From CAVPOO01 sp963707015 (GTDB taxonomy: Bacteria; Pseudomonadota; Gammaproteobacteria; Thiohalobacterales; Thiohalobacteraceae): DNA of 64,000 nucleotides. The stretch is taken from assembly GCA_963707015.1 (NCBI GenBank), contig CAVPOO010000001.1, positions 310,001 to 374,000 on the forward strand, written 5' to 3'. Below, in pieces: positions 16,344 through 24,396 of this stretch. Below the pieces are notes generated by a model that searched no databases, was not told the DNA's origin, and saw only the letters and a program-made list of their open reading frames with translations. The stretch's first letter is position 1. Every line of letters begins with the position of its first letter. The position numbers and the translations under genes were made by a program.

Positions 16344-17909
16344 CTACTTCGGCCCCGCCTTGGCCAAGTGCGCCCGTTTCCCGCCCCAGACTCGACGCAG
16401 AAACATATTGCCAATTGCAAACAGCATCATAAGGGGCAGACTCAGGCCAGGCTCCGAACGCTGTGTCAGCGTGCATCCCCCGCCGCCACCGTCCACACCA
16501 CTACTACTGCTCGAGGCCAGCCCTTGTGCGGCCAGAGCGCTCTGTACGGCGGCATCGGCATCGACGATCCCTGCCCCACACGTTGCGGTCGTGCAACTGC
16601 TGTCCGGGAAGGGCCGCGCAGTCGTCTGCAGTATGTCCGTAACCTGGGCCGGGGAAAGCTGATCGTTCGCCGAGAACAGAAGCGCGGCAACACCGCTCAC
16701 ATGCGCGGCGGCAATACTGGTCCCAGCAACAAAGGCGAAGGCATCTCCAGCCGGGCTGGCGATGGGACTGGTTAGCCCGTCGTTGAACAGCGTAAGCACA
16801 CCATCACCGAACTCACCCCCGGGGGCACTCACCTCAATTGCAGCGCCGACGTTGGTAAAAGAGGCCCGCCCGCCGCTGCGCGTGGTTGCCGCCACGGCAA
16901 TCACATTGGCGCAGTTGGCTGGACTGGAATCGGCTACGTCACCCCCCTCATTTCCCGCTGCCGCAACGACAACCGCACCTGCCGCAGTGACGGCATCGAC
17001 TGCCGTCTGCTCGATCGCGCTGCACGGACCCGGCCCTCCAAAACTGAGATTAATGACTCTTGCCGGATTTGGATTGGCAGGCACACCGGGAACCGCCAGC
17101 CCTGCAGCCCAGCGCATGGCGTCCACAATGTCCGAAGTAAAACCGCCACACTTGCCCAGGGCACGCGCCATGAGCAATCTCGAGCCGTGGTTCACGCCAG
17201 CAATACCCTGACTGTTATCCGTCGCCGCCCCGATTACCCCGGTAACCTGCGTTCCATGCCAGGAACTGTCTTCGGCCGGCTCGCCTGCACCACATTCATC
17301 CGCAGCGACTGCGTCACCCGGATCCGTCGGATCGGCATCACGCCCGTCACCGTCATTCGAAATCGCCAGGGCAGAGATAAAATCGTAGCCGGGCACCGTA
17401 CGGGCCGAATCCAGATCACTGTGAGTGAGACTGCCCGAATCCACCAACCCGACGACAACGGTTGGCTGACCACGCTCAGCATCCCAGGCGGCGGGCAGGC
17501 GCAAGCCTCCGGCACTTTCAAACAGGGCCCACTGGCGGAAATAGTCGCTGTCATTGGGAACGAACCAAGGCTGCTTCAGCCGATCCGGCTCTGCGCCTGC
17601 CACAGCGGGATCGCCAGCCAGTTGTTCAGCGATGGCGGCCGCCGCCGCTTCCGGCAGCCACACCGGCAACTCCAGCACCTGCGCATTCCCTGCCATGACA
17701 CGCAGCACCCGGAGCGCGATGCCGGCTCGCGCCTCCAGCCGTTCCAGGTCGCGGGCATCCAGCGCGCTTTCCGATGCCGCAGCTGAAGGGCCCTGAAGCG
17801 TCACTATGATCCGGTTGGTGTGGGATGACCCCGCCACAGCCGTTGCCACATCAAGCCAGCCGAGACCGATCGCCACAACAAACCACAAGCCATTTCTAAG
17901 CCCGCGCAT
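16344..17909 (-). CDS. Secreted subtilisin-like serine protease with C-terminal sorting-type tail
   Basis: 521 residues. Signal peptide 1-27, then an I9-like propeptide (RIIVTLQG near 33 to VAGAEPDRLKQPW near 115), and a peptidase S8 domain with Asp157 (VGLVDSGSLTHSDL), His218 (SSWHGTQVTGV), Asn320 (AAAGNEGG) and Ser398 (AGTSIAAAHVSG). The end has a Ser/Gly linker with GGGGGCT (Cys479), a hydrophobic stretch (LSLPLMMLFAIGNMFL) and RR, the tripartite layout of CTERM protein-sorting tags; it most resembles the Gly-Cys JDVT-CTERM type. The ATG directly abuts the stop of the upstream lipoprotein gene. Expected location is the cell envelope after export. Substrate unknown. Confidence 0.9.
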   Translation of the reverse strand: MRGLRNGLWFVVAIGLGWLDVATAVAGSSHTNRIIVTLQGPSAAASESALDARDLERLEARAGIALRVLRVMAGNAQVLELPVWLPEAAAAAIAEQLAGDPAVAGAEPDRLKQPWFVPNDSDYFRQWALFESAGGLRLPAAWDAERGQPTVVVGLVDSGSLTHSDLDSARTVPGYDFISALAISNDGDGRDADPTDPGDAVAADECGAGEPAEDSSWHGTQVTGVIGAATDNSQGIAGVNHGSRLLMARALGKCGGFTSDIVDAMRWAAGLAVPGVPANPNPARVINLSFGGPGPCSAIEQTAVDAVTAAGAVVVAAAGNEGGDVADSSPANCANVIAVAATTRSGGRASFTNVGAAIEVSAPGGEFGDGVLTLFNDGLTSPIASPAGDAFAFVAGTSIAAAHVSGVAALLFSANDQLSPAQVTDILQTTARPFPDSSCTTATCGAGIVDADAAVQSALAAQGLASSSSSGVDGGGGGCTLTQRSEPGLSLPLMMLFAIGNMFLRRVWGGKRAHLAKAGPK

Positions 17910-18299
17910 CTACGGATACCGGCTCTGTGGTTTGCGCATGCGGTCTGCTTCCACGCTCTGCACATCTGACCGGCGTGTCAGTCTTGCCATAACGAGCAAC
18001 AGTCCCGACTCATCCCCAGCACCCTCGACACAGAACAAATGGTGGTTTTCGAATAGCGTGCGCATAAAATGAACGGGGGTTCCCGTCTCCTGACTGAACA
18101 CTGCGTCCAGTTCCGTTGCTGCGGTATCCAGACCGGGTGCAGTGACTACGATAATCCTCTGGCCATCGCAATCGCTCCTCACCGGACTCGATGGGGTGCA
18201 AGCCACCCAAAGCGATGAAAACAACAGGCAGCGCAGAAAGGCATACGCGACTCGCTCAGTATTGCTGCTGGCTCGATAGCTCATCAGGGAGTGTGTCAC
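17910..18299 (-). CDS. Propeptide-like (I9-like) lipoprotein before the subtilase
   Basis: 129 residues from a GTG at 18299 that overlaps the TGA of the upstream gene (GTGA). The lipobox is SLWVACTPS. The mature part follows the same order as the subtilase propeptide: IIVVTAPG (subtilase IIVTLQG), a central THF-like VHFMRTLFENHHLF, and the end VQSVEADRMRKPQ (subtilase VAGAEPDRLKQPW). I infer a free-standing I9-like inhibitor or folding chaperone for the adjacent protease, held on a membrane by its lipid. The stop codon directly precedes the subtilase ATG, so co-translation is likely. Confidence 0.7.
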   Translation of the reverse strand: MTHSLMSYRASSNTERVAYAFLRCLLFSSLWVACTPSSPVRSDCDGQRIIVVTAPGLDTAATELDAVFSQETGTPVHFMRTLFENHHLFCVEGAGDESGLLLVMARLTRRSDVQSVEADRMRKPQSRYP

Positions 18300-18658
18300 A
18301 AATCGGTCTTGGGCGTAGATTCGCCGGCGGAGGCCTTGTCCCTGACCTGAGGCTCGGAGGGTGGTCGCATCGCCTTACGGCGTATCGCATAGCGGCGACG
18401 GGCGAATACACCGGAAATACCTGAACCCGCCATTGCCAGCAGCAGGCCGCCCAGGACCGACAGCAGCAGATAGTGCGCGCGCCAGATAAAGGCATAGGCT
18501 GCCGGCAGGTGACCGGCCTTCAACAGGCTGAAGGCAAACTGGAAGTTCGCAAGCATCTGATTGTCCCCGTCCTGGATTGCGTGGGGCAACGGTGGCTTAT
18601 CCAGCCAGAACCAGACTATCCAACCGGCCAGGAAGACCAACACAGTGGCTCGGAACAT
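18296..18658 (-). CDS. Small membrane protein, first gene of the subtilase operon
   Basis: 120 residues. Two hydrophobic segments are seen (TVLVFLAGWIVWFWL near 5-19 and LLLSVLGGLLLAMAGSGISG near 65-85), followed by a basic region (ARRRYAIRRKAMR) and a hydrophilic tail. No family is recognised. Its TGA overlaps the start of the propeptide-like lipoprotein, so it is part of the same unit. It might position or regulate the protease pair, but there is no direct evidence. Confidence 0.65.
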   Translation of the reverse strand: MFRATVLVFLAGWIVWFWLDKPPLPHAIQDGDNQMLANFQFAFSLLKAGHLPAAYAFIWRAHYLLLSVLGGLLLAMAGSGISGVFARRRYAIRRKAMRPPSEPQVRDKASAGESTPKTDL

Positions 18659-18798
18659 GTGCGTTCGGAATGGCGTGATAAAAGAGGAGCGCGATTTATA
18701 GCCGAATTACCTAAACTCCGCAAACCCGTGCAATTCGGCTGCTCACGTAAAACCTGCGACACGGGACGGCACGCGCGCGTTAAGTCTGACTAACTGGT

Positions 18799-19431
18799 AT
18801 GCAATTTGCTTTACCTATCCGTATGCGACATCATTTCAAAGCGCAGAGTCTGTCCACGGCCCCACTGGGTCGCCTCGGATGGCTCATCTGGTGTGCGACA
18901 TTTATCGTCGGCTGCAGCAGCAACGAGCCGGAGCCGGGCGGGCCTCGAGCGACCGAGCCCCGGGGTAACGTCAGTTTTGTGGCAGTACAACCCCCATTGC
19001 CGCCGGTCGAACGCCAGTGGCAGCCGCCGCACCCACAACCAAATCGGTACCCGTTCCCTCAGCAGAGCCCTTATCAGAATTTCCCTCGCTACCGTCCCGA
19101 CAGCGGTCGTCAGTCCGAAAACCCCTGGGCCTCTCCGAATCAACGGAGTGGCTGGCCAGAGGGCGCTCCACCCACCTGGCAGGAATCAGGAAATCCATGG
19201 GGAACCCGGGCATACGGCACCGAGGCAGAGCGCTATCGTTACCGCCCACTCGACCGGAATGCGACGGAACCCCAACAGCTATTTCCGGAATCCGCGTACC
19301 CCGGTCAGTATGCCGGCTCTCCACCGCCCGCGCCCGAGACCAGACAGACGCCCTGGCCGCAGCAAGGCGGCAACCGCTGGACCGATGGCCGCTATCCGAA
19401 ATTCAGGCCCGCACCCTTTGCAGATCACTAG
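18799..19431 (+). CDS. Pro/Gln/Tyr-rich lipoprotein, possibly truncated by a mobile element
   Basis: 210 residues. The start is uncertain; a lipobox-like LIWCATFIVGCSSNEPE lies near residues 29-45. The rest is low-complexity and rich in Pro, Gln, Arg, Trp and Tyr (QPPLPPVERQWQPPHPQP). The TAG stop codon (19429-19431) is made by the terminal repeat of the mobile element that begins at 19429, so the original protein may have been longer. No family is recognised. Confidence 0.55.
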   Translation: MQFALPIRMRHHFKAQSLSTAPLGRLGWLIWCATFIVGCSSNEPEPGGPRATEPRGNVSFVAVQPPLPPVERQWQPPHPQPNRYPFPQQSPYQNFPRYRPDSGRQSENPWASPNQRSGWPEGAPPTWQESGNPWGTRAYGTEAERYRYRPLDRNATEPQQLFPESAYPGQYAGSPPPAPETRQTPWPQQGGNRWTDGRYPKFRPAPFADH

Positions 19432-19802
19432 CCCGCATTTCTCACCGGGCGGCGATAGAGCCACATAATGCACTGAGGTAAGGAACAGACTGCCGATCAG
19501 GAAAAAGACAGTGTGTAAACAGGCCGTGCCTATCCCGGCCCTGGCTGGTCCTCGCGCGCCTGGCGCCCTGGCTCGCGGGCGCGCATGCGTAGGTGCGGAG
19601 ACGGGGCGCAGCGGTCGCGCGGAGTATAGTGCGAAGCTGGCGCGCTTACGGCCACTCCCGCGACTGCCTACGGCCCCGTGTCGCGGCCGCGACTTGCGCT
19701 TCACTCAAGTGGTAGCTACGGCTACCACTTTCCCTCCAAAGCGGCGTCCAGACACACGAGTCCTGCGCCAGCATCCGGGATCCCGGTGAGAAATGCGGGC
19801 TA
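19429..19802. mobile_element. Non-autonomous element (MITE-like), copy 1
   Basis: The ends are perfect inverted repeats, TAGCCCGCATTTCTCACCGG at 19429-19448 and its exact reverse complement at 19783-19802. Taking TA as a target duplication, 18-bp repeats are flanked by TA on both sides. The interior has no gene of its own but contains a short palindrome (AGTGGTAGCTACGGCTACCA region, near 19709-19732). A shorter reverse-oriented relative is at 40261-40578. A TA target would fit an IS630/mariner-type transposase supplied in trans; this is inference. Confidence 0.85.
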
Positions 19803-19968
19803 GGAGTCTGTCGGTCTTAGGGGTTCGTAACGAGGCGGGCGGAAGGGTGAGCACAAAGCATTCCGCTTTCGAGGCGCATCGTAGGCCCTACGCAACGAGA
19901 AAGCGGGAAGCTTTGGGCCGCTCTCCCACCGCCGCAGCAGAATCAGCCTAAGTCCGACAGACTCTTAG
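19800..19968. mobile_element. Second small inverted-repeat element abutting the first
   Basis: About 169 bases with 22-bp terminal repeats that differ at two positions: the left end begins CTAGGAGTCTGTCGG (19800), the right end is the reverse complement of CTAAGAGTCTGTCGG (ending 19968), both continuing to CTTAGG on the inner side. No gene is inside. It touches the TA that ends the first element. The repeats look like insertion-sequence ends, and this is probably a deletion derivative or MITE of a different family. Confidence 0.75.
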
Positions 19969-20074
19969 ACGCTGAACCAGCCGGCGCCGTTCTGCCGGCG
20001 AACCCGAAACGCTGAACCGAAGCAGGATCACGCGACGACCCGGTTCCTGGGCCGGCTCCCGTCACCCGGCGAGA

Positions 20075-20641
20075 CTATTGCCCAAAGGATGGCGTCGATG
20101 TCTGGTACCCCGGTTGTCCGCGATAAACGGGTGCCTGCTGATACTGTGGCACCTGCTGACCGTATCCCGACGGCGCATAGGTCGGTTGTTCGACACGAGA
20201 AGGCGCTGACCGCACATTCGCCTCCTCCAGTTCCTTGATTCGCTTCTTGAGCTGCTCGATCTCCGCAGACTCGGAACTCGATGACGGAGCGCTGTAAGCC
20301 GGGGCTTGATAAGCCGGCGCACCATAGCCGGGAACCCCGTATCCGGAGCCACCATAGCCAGGCCCACCATAGCCGGGAACCCCATAGCCAGGCCCACCAT
20401 AGCCGGGAACCCCATATCCAGGCCCACCATAGCCGGGAACCCCATACCCAGGCCCACCATAGCCGTAGCCGCCAGGTCCTCCATAATAATCGTCGGAACC
20501 CCTGTCTCTGCTACCCCCAAACCATTTGGAGGGATTCATCATATTCCCCATATCGAATGCCGAGGCGACGCCGGCACTCGTCACCATCACTGCACTCAAA
20601 ACGCCAATCACCAGTCGCTTCATAAGTTTTTCGTACGTCAT
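20075..20641 (-). CDS. Secreted Gly/Tyr/Pro-rich protein (sulfur-globule-like)
   Basis: 188 residues from the ATG at 20641, supported by the SD GGAGG nine bases upstream (an inner ATG at 20623 gives a more ordinary signal peptide, MKRLVIGVLSAVMVTSAGVA). After DMGNMMNPSKWFGG the protein consists of PGYGVPGYGG decapeptide repeats, then Ala/Pro/Tyr units, a short charged helix (SAEIEQLKKRIKELEEA) and a Gln/Pro/Tyr tail. The composition and secretion are like sulfur-globule proteins, with an added coiled-coil segment that could drive oligomerisation. Role inferred. Confidence 0.7.
   Translation of the reverse strand: MTYEKLMKRLVIGVLSAVMVTSAGVASAFDMGNMMNPSKWFGGSRDRGSDDYYGGPGGYGYGGPGYGVPGYGGPGYGVPGYGGPGYGVPGYGGPGYGGSGYGVPGYGAPAYQAPAYSAPSSSSESAEIEQLKKRIKELEEANVRSAPSRVEQPTYAPSGYGQQVPQYQQAPVYRGQPGYQTSTPSFGQ
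20327..20468 (-). repeat. 30-bp tandem repeat inside the Gly/Tyr-rich gene
   Basis: Near-identical 30-base units encode the decapeptide PGYGVPGYGG. At least four units are visible, with almost no synonymous change, so the array has expanded recently and could vary in copy number between strains. Confidence 0.8.
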
Positions 20642-21118
20642 CTCACCCTTCCTCCAGCACTAACGCGCACGTTCCAACTGCCGACAATCGGTCAGCCCGT
20701 TTATTCAGAATAGCGCATGAAAAGCCACGCCTTACCTCACTCTTCTAGCACTTATACTCCGAGCGGGTCAAATACTGAACTTCAGCACGCTTGAGGCGGA
20801 CCCGGCGCCGGTTCAGGATAGCACGCTGGCCGTACCTGTAACGCTACGGGCCAAACGGGGAACCTGAACGCGGATTTTGCCGGCAGCCAGCCAAATGACA
20901 TGGTATTGTCCGTGGGGAGAATCGCCGGCACTGGACGACCCCTTGGTTTGCTGCCGAGCCGGTGCCCGCTCCAAGAGGGTCGGCTGGATCCAGCCATATC
21001 TCTGACTTTCCATGGAAATTTCATGACCCGCTCGGTATAGAGACAGGCACGATGGCGGCATCGGGAAGCTGAGCGCACAGTAGCCCGACTTCATCGGGCT
21101 GCACACGTGTGATTGTTC
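20642..21118. other. 477-base gap bounded by an inverted repeat
   Basis: No gene is supported. CCGAGCGGGTCA (20759-20770) and TGACCCGCTCGG (21024-21035) are exact reverse complements, so a 277-base segment has 12-bp inverted ends. It may be another small element or a decayed remnant. Confidence 0.4.
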
Positions 21119-21586
21119 TCAAAGCGTATAGCCGGCGTTACTCAACATCCGGCTCAACTGCGGCTCGCTGTAGCCATTCAGGCGTTGCTCGCCGACCAGG
21201 ATGATCGGCACGCCCTGCCCCTGGAGCTGCCTGAAATCACGGCGACCTTTCGCCGTAGTTTCCACATCGTACTCGGTGTAGCTGATCCCGTTCCTGGCAA
21301 GAAACGCCTTCGCCTTCCTGCAGTATCCACAACGGGAGGTGGTGTAGACAAGCACCTTGCCCTGGGGCAACACACTTGGAGTGTCACGAAAACCCTTCGC
21401 TGGCGACTGGTAGGTATTGAGCCGAATATCAACTGTTTGTGCCCCGACCCTGTCTGGTGGCCGGTCACCAAAGTGGGTTCGCCCTTGAGAGTCCTTCCAG
21501 GTATAAACACCACCGGCCTTTGTCATTGCGCAGACCAGAAACCCGGCAACCGGGAGCAGCTTGAAAAACGAGGCCATGGGTTTCAT
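21119..21586 (-). CDS. Secreted DUF4124-glutaredoxin fusion
   Basis: 155 residues. The N-terminal signal peptide (FFKLLPVAGFLVCAMTKA) is followed by GVYTWKDSQGRTHFGDRPP, the typical start of a DUF4124 domain, and then a glutaredoxin-like domain: VLVYTTSRCGYCRKAKAFL (CxxC), GISYTEYDVETT, GQGVPIILVGEQRLNGYSE (cis-Pro VP and the GYxE motif). It should be a periplasmic thiol-disulfide protein. The C-terminal Grx part is compact and full length. Confidence 0.9.
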   Translation of the reverse strand: MKPMASFFKLLPVAGFLVCAMTKAGGVYTWKDSQGRTHFGDRPPDRVGAQTVDIRLNTYQSPAKGFRDTPSVLPQGKVLVYTTSRCGYCRKAKAFLARNGISYTEYDVETTAKGRRDFRQLQGQGVPIILVGEQRLNGYSEPQLSRMLSNAGYTL

Positions 21587-21838
21587 ATCAGTGACAAAAA
21601 TACGGGCACAGACGGCAGTACGTACCTGTCAGCGCCGAACGCCAGGTTCTGCTCACGGTGCCCGTCACCCTGCAAAGATGCCGGTATGGTACTGGCGATA
21701 CACAGTAAGCGGGGACATCCCTGTAAGAGCGCCACACCAGTGGTAGTGGCTGGCCCACTGTTATCTTTAGCAGGAGCCGGCCATGAAGGCGATTCCCTTA
21801 ATTCAGTCTGAGCCCATTACCGATTGAGCGCTGGCCGT

Positions 21839-22348
21839 TCACCTGTAACGCTCGCCTTTGTGCTCGATCCAGCCACCCGGACCGAATCCGTCGGGGTCAC
21901 GGTGTGTCCAGTGGATGACACCGCCGCGATCATTCACCTCGTAACGACCGCGAACAGTGACGACATCGCCGCTTTCGACCGGCACACGGTGCGCCAGATC
22001 GATATTATGTGCGATTAATAACGTGCGGTGATCCGCTACCTCGATGATAAACCGCTGGTGCCGGGAGCCCACATTATCGTCGCTCAAGATACGCCTCACT
22101 GTTCCCTTCACGAGGAGCCATTGTCCCGACTTGACTGCAGAGGATGGCTCGGGAGCCGGACCGGCCTGCCCAAACGGCGTAAGCGGCGGGTCTTCCGGCA
22201 GCCCTCCCTCGAAATATTCGTACAGCGCGACTGCTGCGAGAAGCAACAAGACAAGAATGAGCTTGGCCGGCTGGCCGCCTTTCTTCATTTTCTGCAACGT
22301 TGGTTTCGTGCCTTGCATGAATACTGGGTGGAGATTTTCAACCGCCAC
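21839..22348 (-). CDS. DUF3465 membrane-anchored protein
   Basis: 169 residues from a GTG at 22348, with AGGGTGG 4 bases upstream; ATG codons at 22318 and 22288 are possible starts. A single membrane helix (LILVLLLLAAVALYEYFEG) is followed by a soluble domain with KGTVRRILSDDNVGSRHQRF, GDVVTVRGRYEVND and the signature GVIHWTHRDPDGFGPGGWIE. This matches DUF3465, a small OB-like domain of unknown function common in gammaproteobacteria. It lies on the same strand as the DUF2238 gene (98 bases upstream). Confidence 0.88.
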   Translation of the reverse strand: MAVENLHPVFMQGTKPTLQKMKKGGQPAKLILVLLLLAAVALYEYFEGGLPEDPPLTPFGQAGPAPEPSSAVKSGQWLLVKGTVRRILSDDNVGSRHQRFIIEVADHRTLLIAHNIDLAHRVPVESGDVVTVRGRYEVNDRGGVIHWTHRDPDGFGPGGWIEHKGERYR

Positions 22349-22446
22349 TGTCCACCCTGATCGATTTCCAGAAGATTGCTTGCCCCGCGAGTTGGCATAC
22401 TCCTGGCACAGCCGCCAAGCTCACCGCGTCCGCCACACTCGGCCAG

Positions 22447-23091
22447 TCAATCCGACACCCCTTCCCCACATCCGCGAACGAGGAATGCCCTCAATTGGCG
22501 ATCATGTTGTCGGGCAAGGAAAGTCAGCGCCGATATCGCTCCCAGCAATGCCAGTGCAATATCGGATTGGGTATCCCAGACATAGCCCTGCGTACCAAGG
22601 AATCCTTCAGCAGACTCCCCCGTTAACAGCGCCACCCACCATTCAAAGAGTTCATAAAGCGCGCTGAATGCCGTGCAAACCGACACAACGAGAATATTCA
22701 GCCAGGCTCGCCCGTTTATCACCGAGTTTCTTATCAGTATCTCGCGTGCAATTATGGCGGGAACGAAACCCTGCGCAAAATGCCCAAGCTTGTCATAATT
22801 GTTTCTTCCCGATTGCAGCGCCGCCTCAAGCCAGTCAAACAAGGGTACTTCTGCATAGGTGTAATGCCCGCCAACCATGAGGATAATACAGTGCACAAGA
22901 ATCAGGCCGTAGGCCAGCGCGGTAAGCGGAAATGTTCGATAGGTTGCGGCCAGAATCACGAGCCCGATCAGCGCCGGAAATACCTCTAGAATCCATGTAA
23001 AGTAATCGTGTGGCCTAATCGCAGACCATATCAGCACGGCCAGAAACACCGACAGCCAGACAAGCATCAGCGAAGTTCGCGTCACAGGCAA
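22447..23091 (-). CDS. DUF2238 (YjdF-like) inner-membrane protein
   Basis: 214 residues, six or so transmembrane helices. The motifs HYTYAEVPLFDWL, RNNYDKLGHFAQGFVPAIIA, ALYELFEWWVAL and GTQGYVWDTQSDI are characteristic of the DUF2238/YjdF family. The conserved charged residues in these loops suggest a polar substrate or metal site, but no function is established. The start may be TTG at 23091 or GTG at 23085; both lie behind AGGTGA. Confidence 0.9.
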   Translation of the reverse strand: MPVTRTSLMLVWLSVFLAVLIWSAIRPHDYFTWILEVFPALIGLVILAATYRTFPLTALAYGLILVHCIILMVGGHYTYAEVPLFDWLEAALQSGRNNYDKLGHFAQGFVPAIIAREILIRNSVINGRAWLNILVVSVCTAFSALYELFEWWVALLTGESAEGFLGTQGYVWDTQSDIALALLGAISALTFLARQHDRQLRAFLVRGCGEGVSD

Positions 23092-23353
23092 GCGATCACC
23101 TGTCTGGCAACACGACCGGCAGACTGGGAAAGGGCGCGCTTTTCAACATTGCATGCTTCATTGTGGCTTCGCGTGTACCTGAGGGTGCTTACTGTACACT
23201 GGAGACTCAGCGCCGAAAAGCACCGGTTCCTGACGAAGCTGACGGCAAAGCTGGCTGCGGCGATAGCCGCTCGTCGTCGACTTTATCAATCCAAATGGGA
23301 GATGATGCCGGCATGACCGAGGCAAGTGCCAACATGGCCTGGGGACAGGATGC

Positions 23354-24190
23354 GTGAATAAAACCGAAACAGTCAAGGAATTTGGCGGCTATTTGAACCG
23401 CTACCAGCATCGATCCATGCGCTGCAACTGCACGATGACCTTCTCGGTTTATCTGCCACCGCAGGCAAACAGCAGCAAAGTTCCTGCGGTGTATTGGCTG
23501 TCCGGACTGACATGTACCGACGACAATTTCCGTGTGAAGGCGGGGGCGCAACGCTACGCTGCCGAGCTTGGCCTGGCTCTGATCATCCCGGATACCAGCC
23601 CTCGTGGCCATGAGGTGCCGGACGTCGCGGATCGCTATGATCTCGGCCAGGGCGCCGGCTTCTATGTCAATGCCACGCAGGCACCCTGGTCGCAACACTA
23701 CCATATGTATGATTACGTGACGCGCGAACTGCCGTCACTTGTCGAAGCGAATCTTCCGGTGCTCCCCCACCTGAAGTCCATCACCGGTCATTCCATGGGC
23801 GGCCATGGCGCACTGATTTGTGCGCTCAGGGAAGCGGGGGTGTACAAATCGGTCTCGGCCTTCGCGCCGATCTGTAATCCAAGCGAAAGTAGCTGGGGCA
23901 AGGCGTGTTTTGGCGCCTACCTCGGCGATGACCATAAAGCCTGGCATGCCTACGATGCCACCTGCCTCATCGAGGCGGGCGCAGCCACCGTACCATTGCT
24001 CATCGACCAGGGTACGGCGGACGAATATCTCTCAGACCAGCTGCATCCGGAGAATCTCGCAAGGGTCTGTGCAGTCCGCCGTTTTCCGCTCAGCTTACGC
24101 ATGCAGGACGGCTACGACCACAGCTATCATTTCATCGCCACCTTCATTGGCGAGCACCTCGCCTATCATGCGGAGGCCTTGCGTGCCTAG
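23354..24190 (+). CDS. fghA: S-formylglutathione hydrolase
   Basis: 278 residues, the usual length. FghA hydrolyses S-formylglutathione to formate and glutathione, the last step of glutathione-dependent formaldehyde detoxification. Visible residues are the nucleophile Ser in ITGHSMGGHGAL, the oxyanion region VYWLSGLTCTDDNF, the acid Asp in LLIDQGTADEYL, and the His in DGYDHSYHFIATF. The start is a GTG. The partner glutathione-dependent formaldehyde dehydrogenase is not in this window. PurT, a formate-using enzyme, is the next gene downstream. Confidence 0.96.
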   Translation: MNKTETVKEFGGYLNRYQHRSMRCNCTMTFSVYLPPQANSSKVPAVYWLSGLTCTDDNFRVKAGAQRYAAELGLALIIPDTSPRGHEVPDVADRYDLGQGAGFYVNATQAPWSQHYHMYDYVTRELPSLVEANLPVLPHLKSITGHSMGGHGALICALREAGVYKSVSAFAPICNPSESSWGKACFGAYLGDDHKAWHAYDATCLIEAGAATVPLLIDQGTADEYLSDQLHPENLARVCAVRRFPLSLRMQDGYDHSYHFIATFIGEHLAYHAEALRA

Positions 24191-24396
24191 CCCGGCACGG
24201 GTGGCAGCCCGCAACGGCGAGCGCATGGCAACTGGCTCTTGCTCGCCATCCTGCATGGCCTCACCATATTCCGCGGTCAGCTTCAACGTGCCGTGGACCT
24301 TATGGGACGGCCAATTAGACAATAAGCGGTGAACTACATTCTTCCCTATCCTGACTCGCCAGGATGCTCTCAGCACATTAGCCGGAGGACAACTTT

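Noticed and set aside
20327..20468. Regular repeats that might suggest a CRISPR array
   Set aside because: The units are contiguous 30-bp tandem copies without spacers and encode PGYGVPGYGG in frame.
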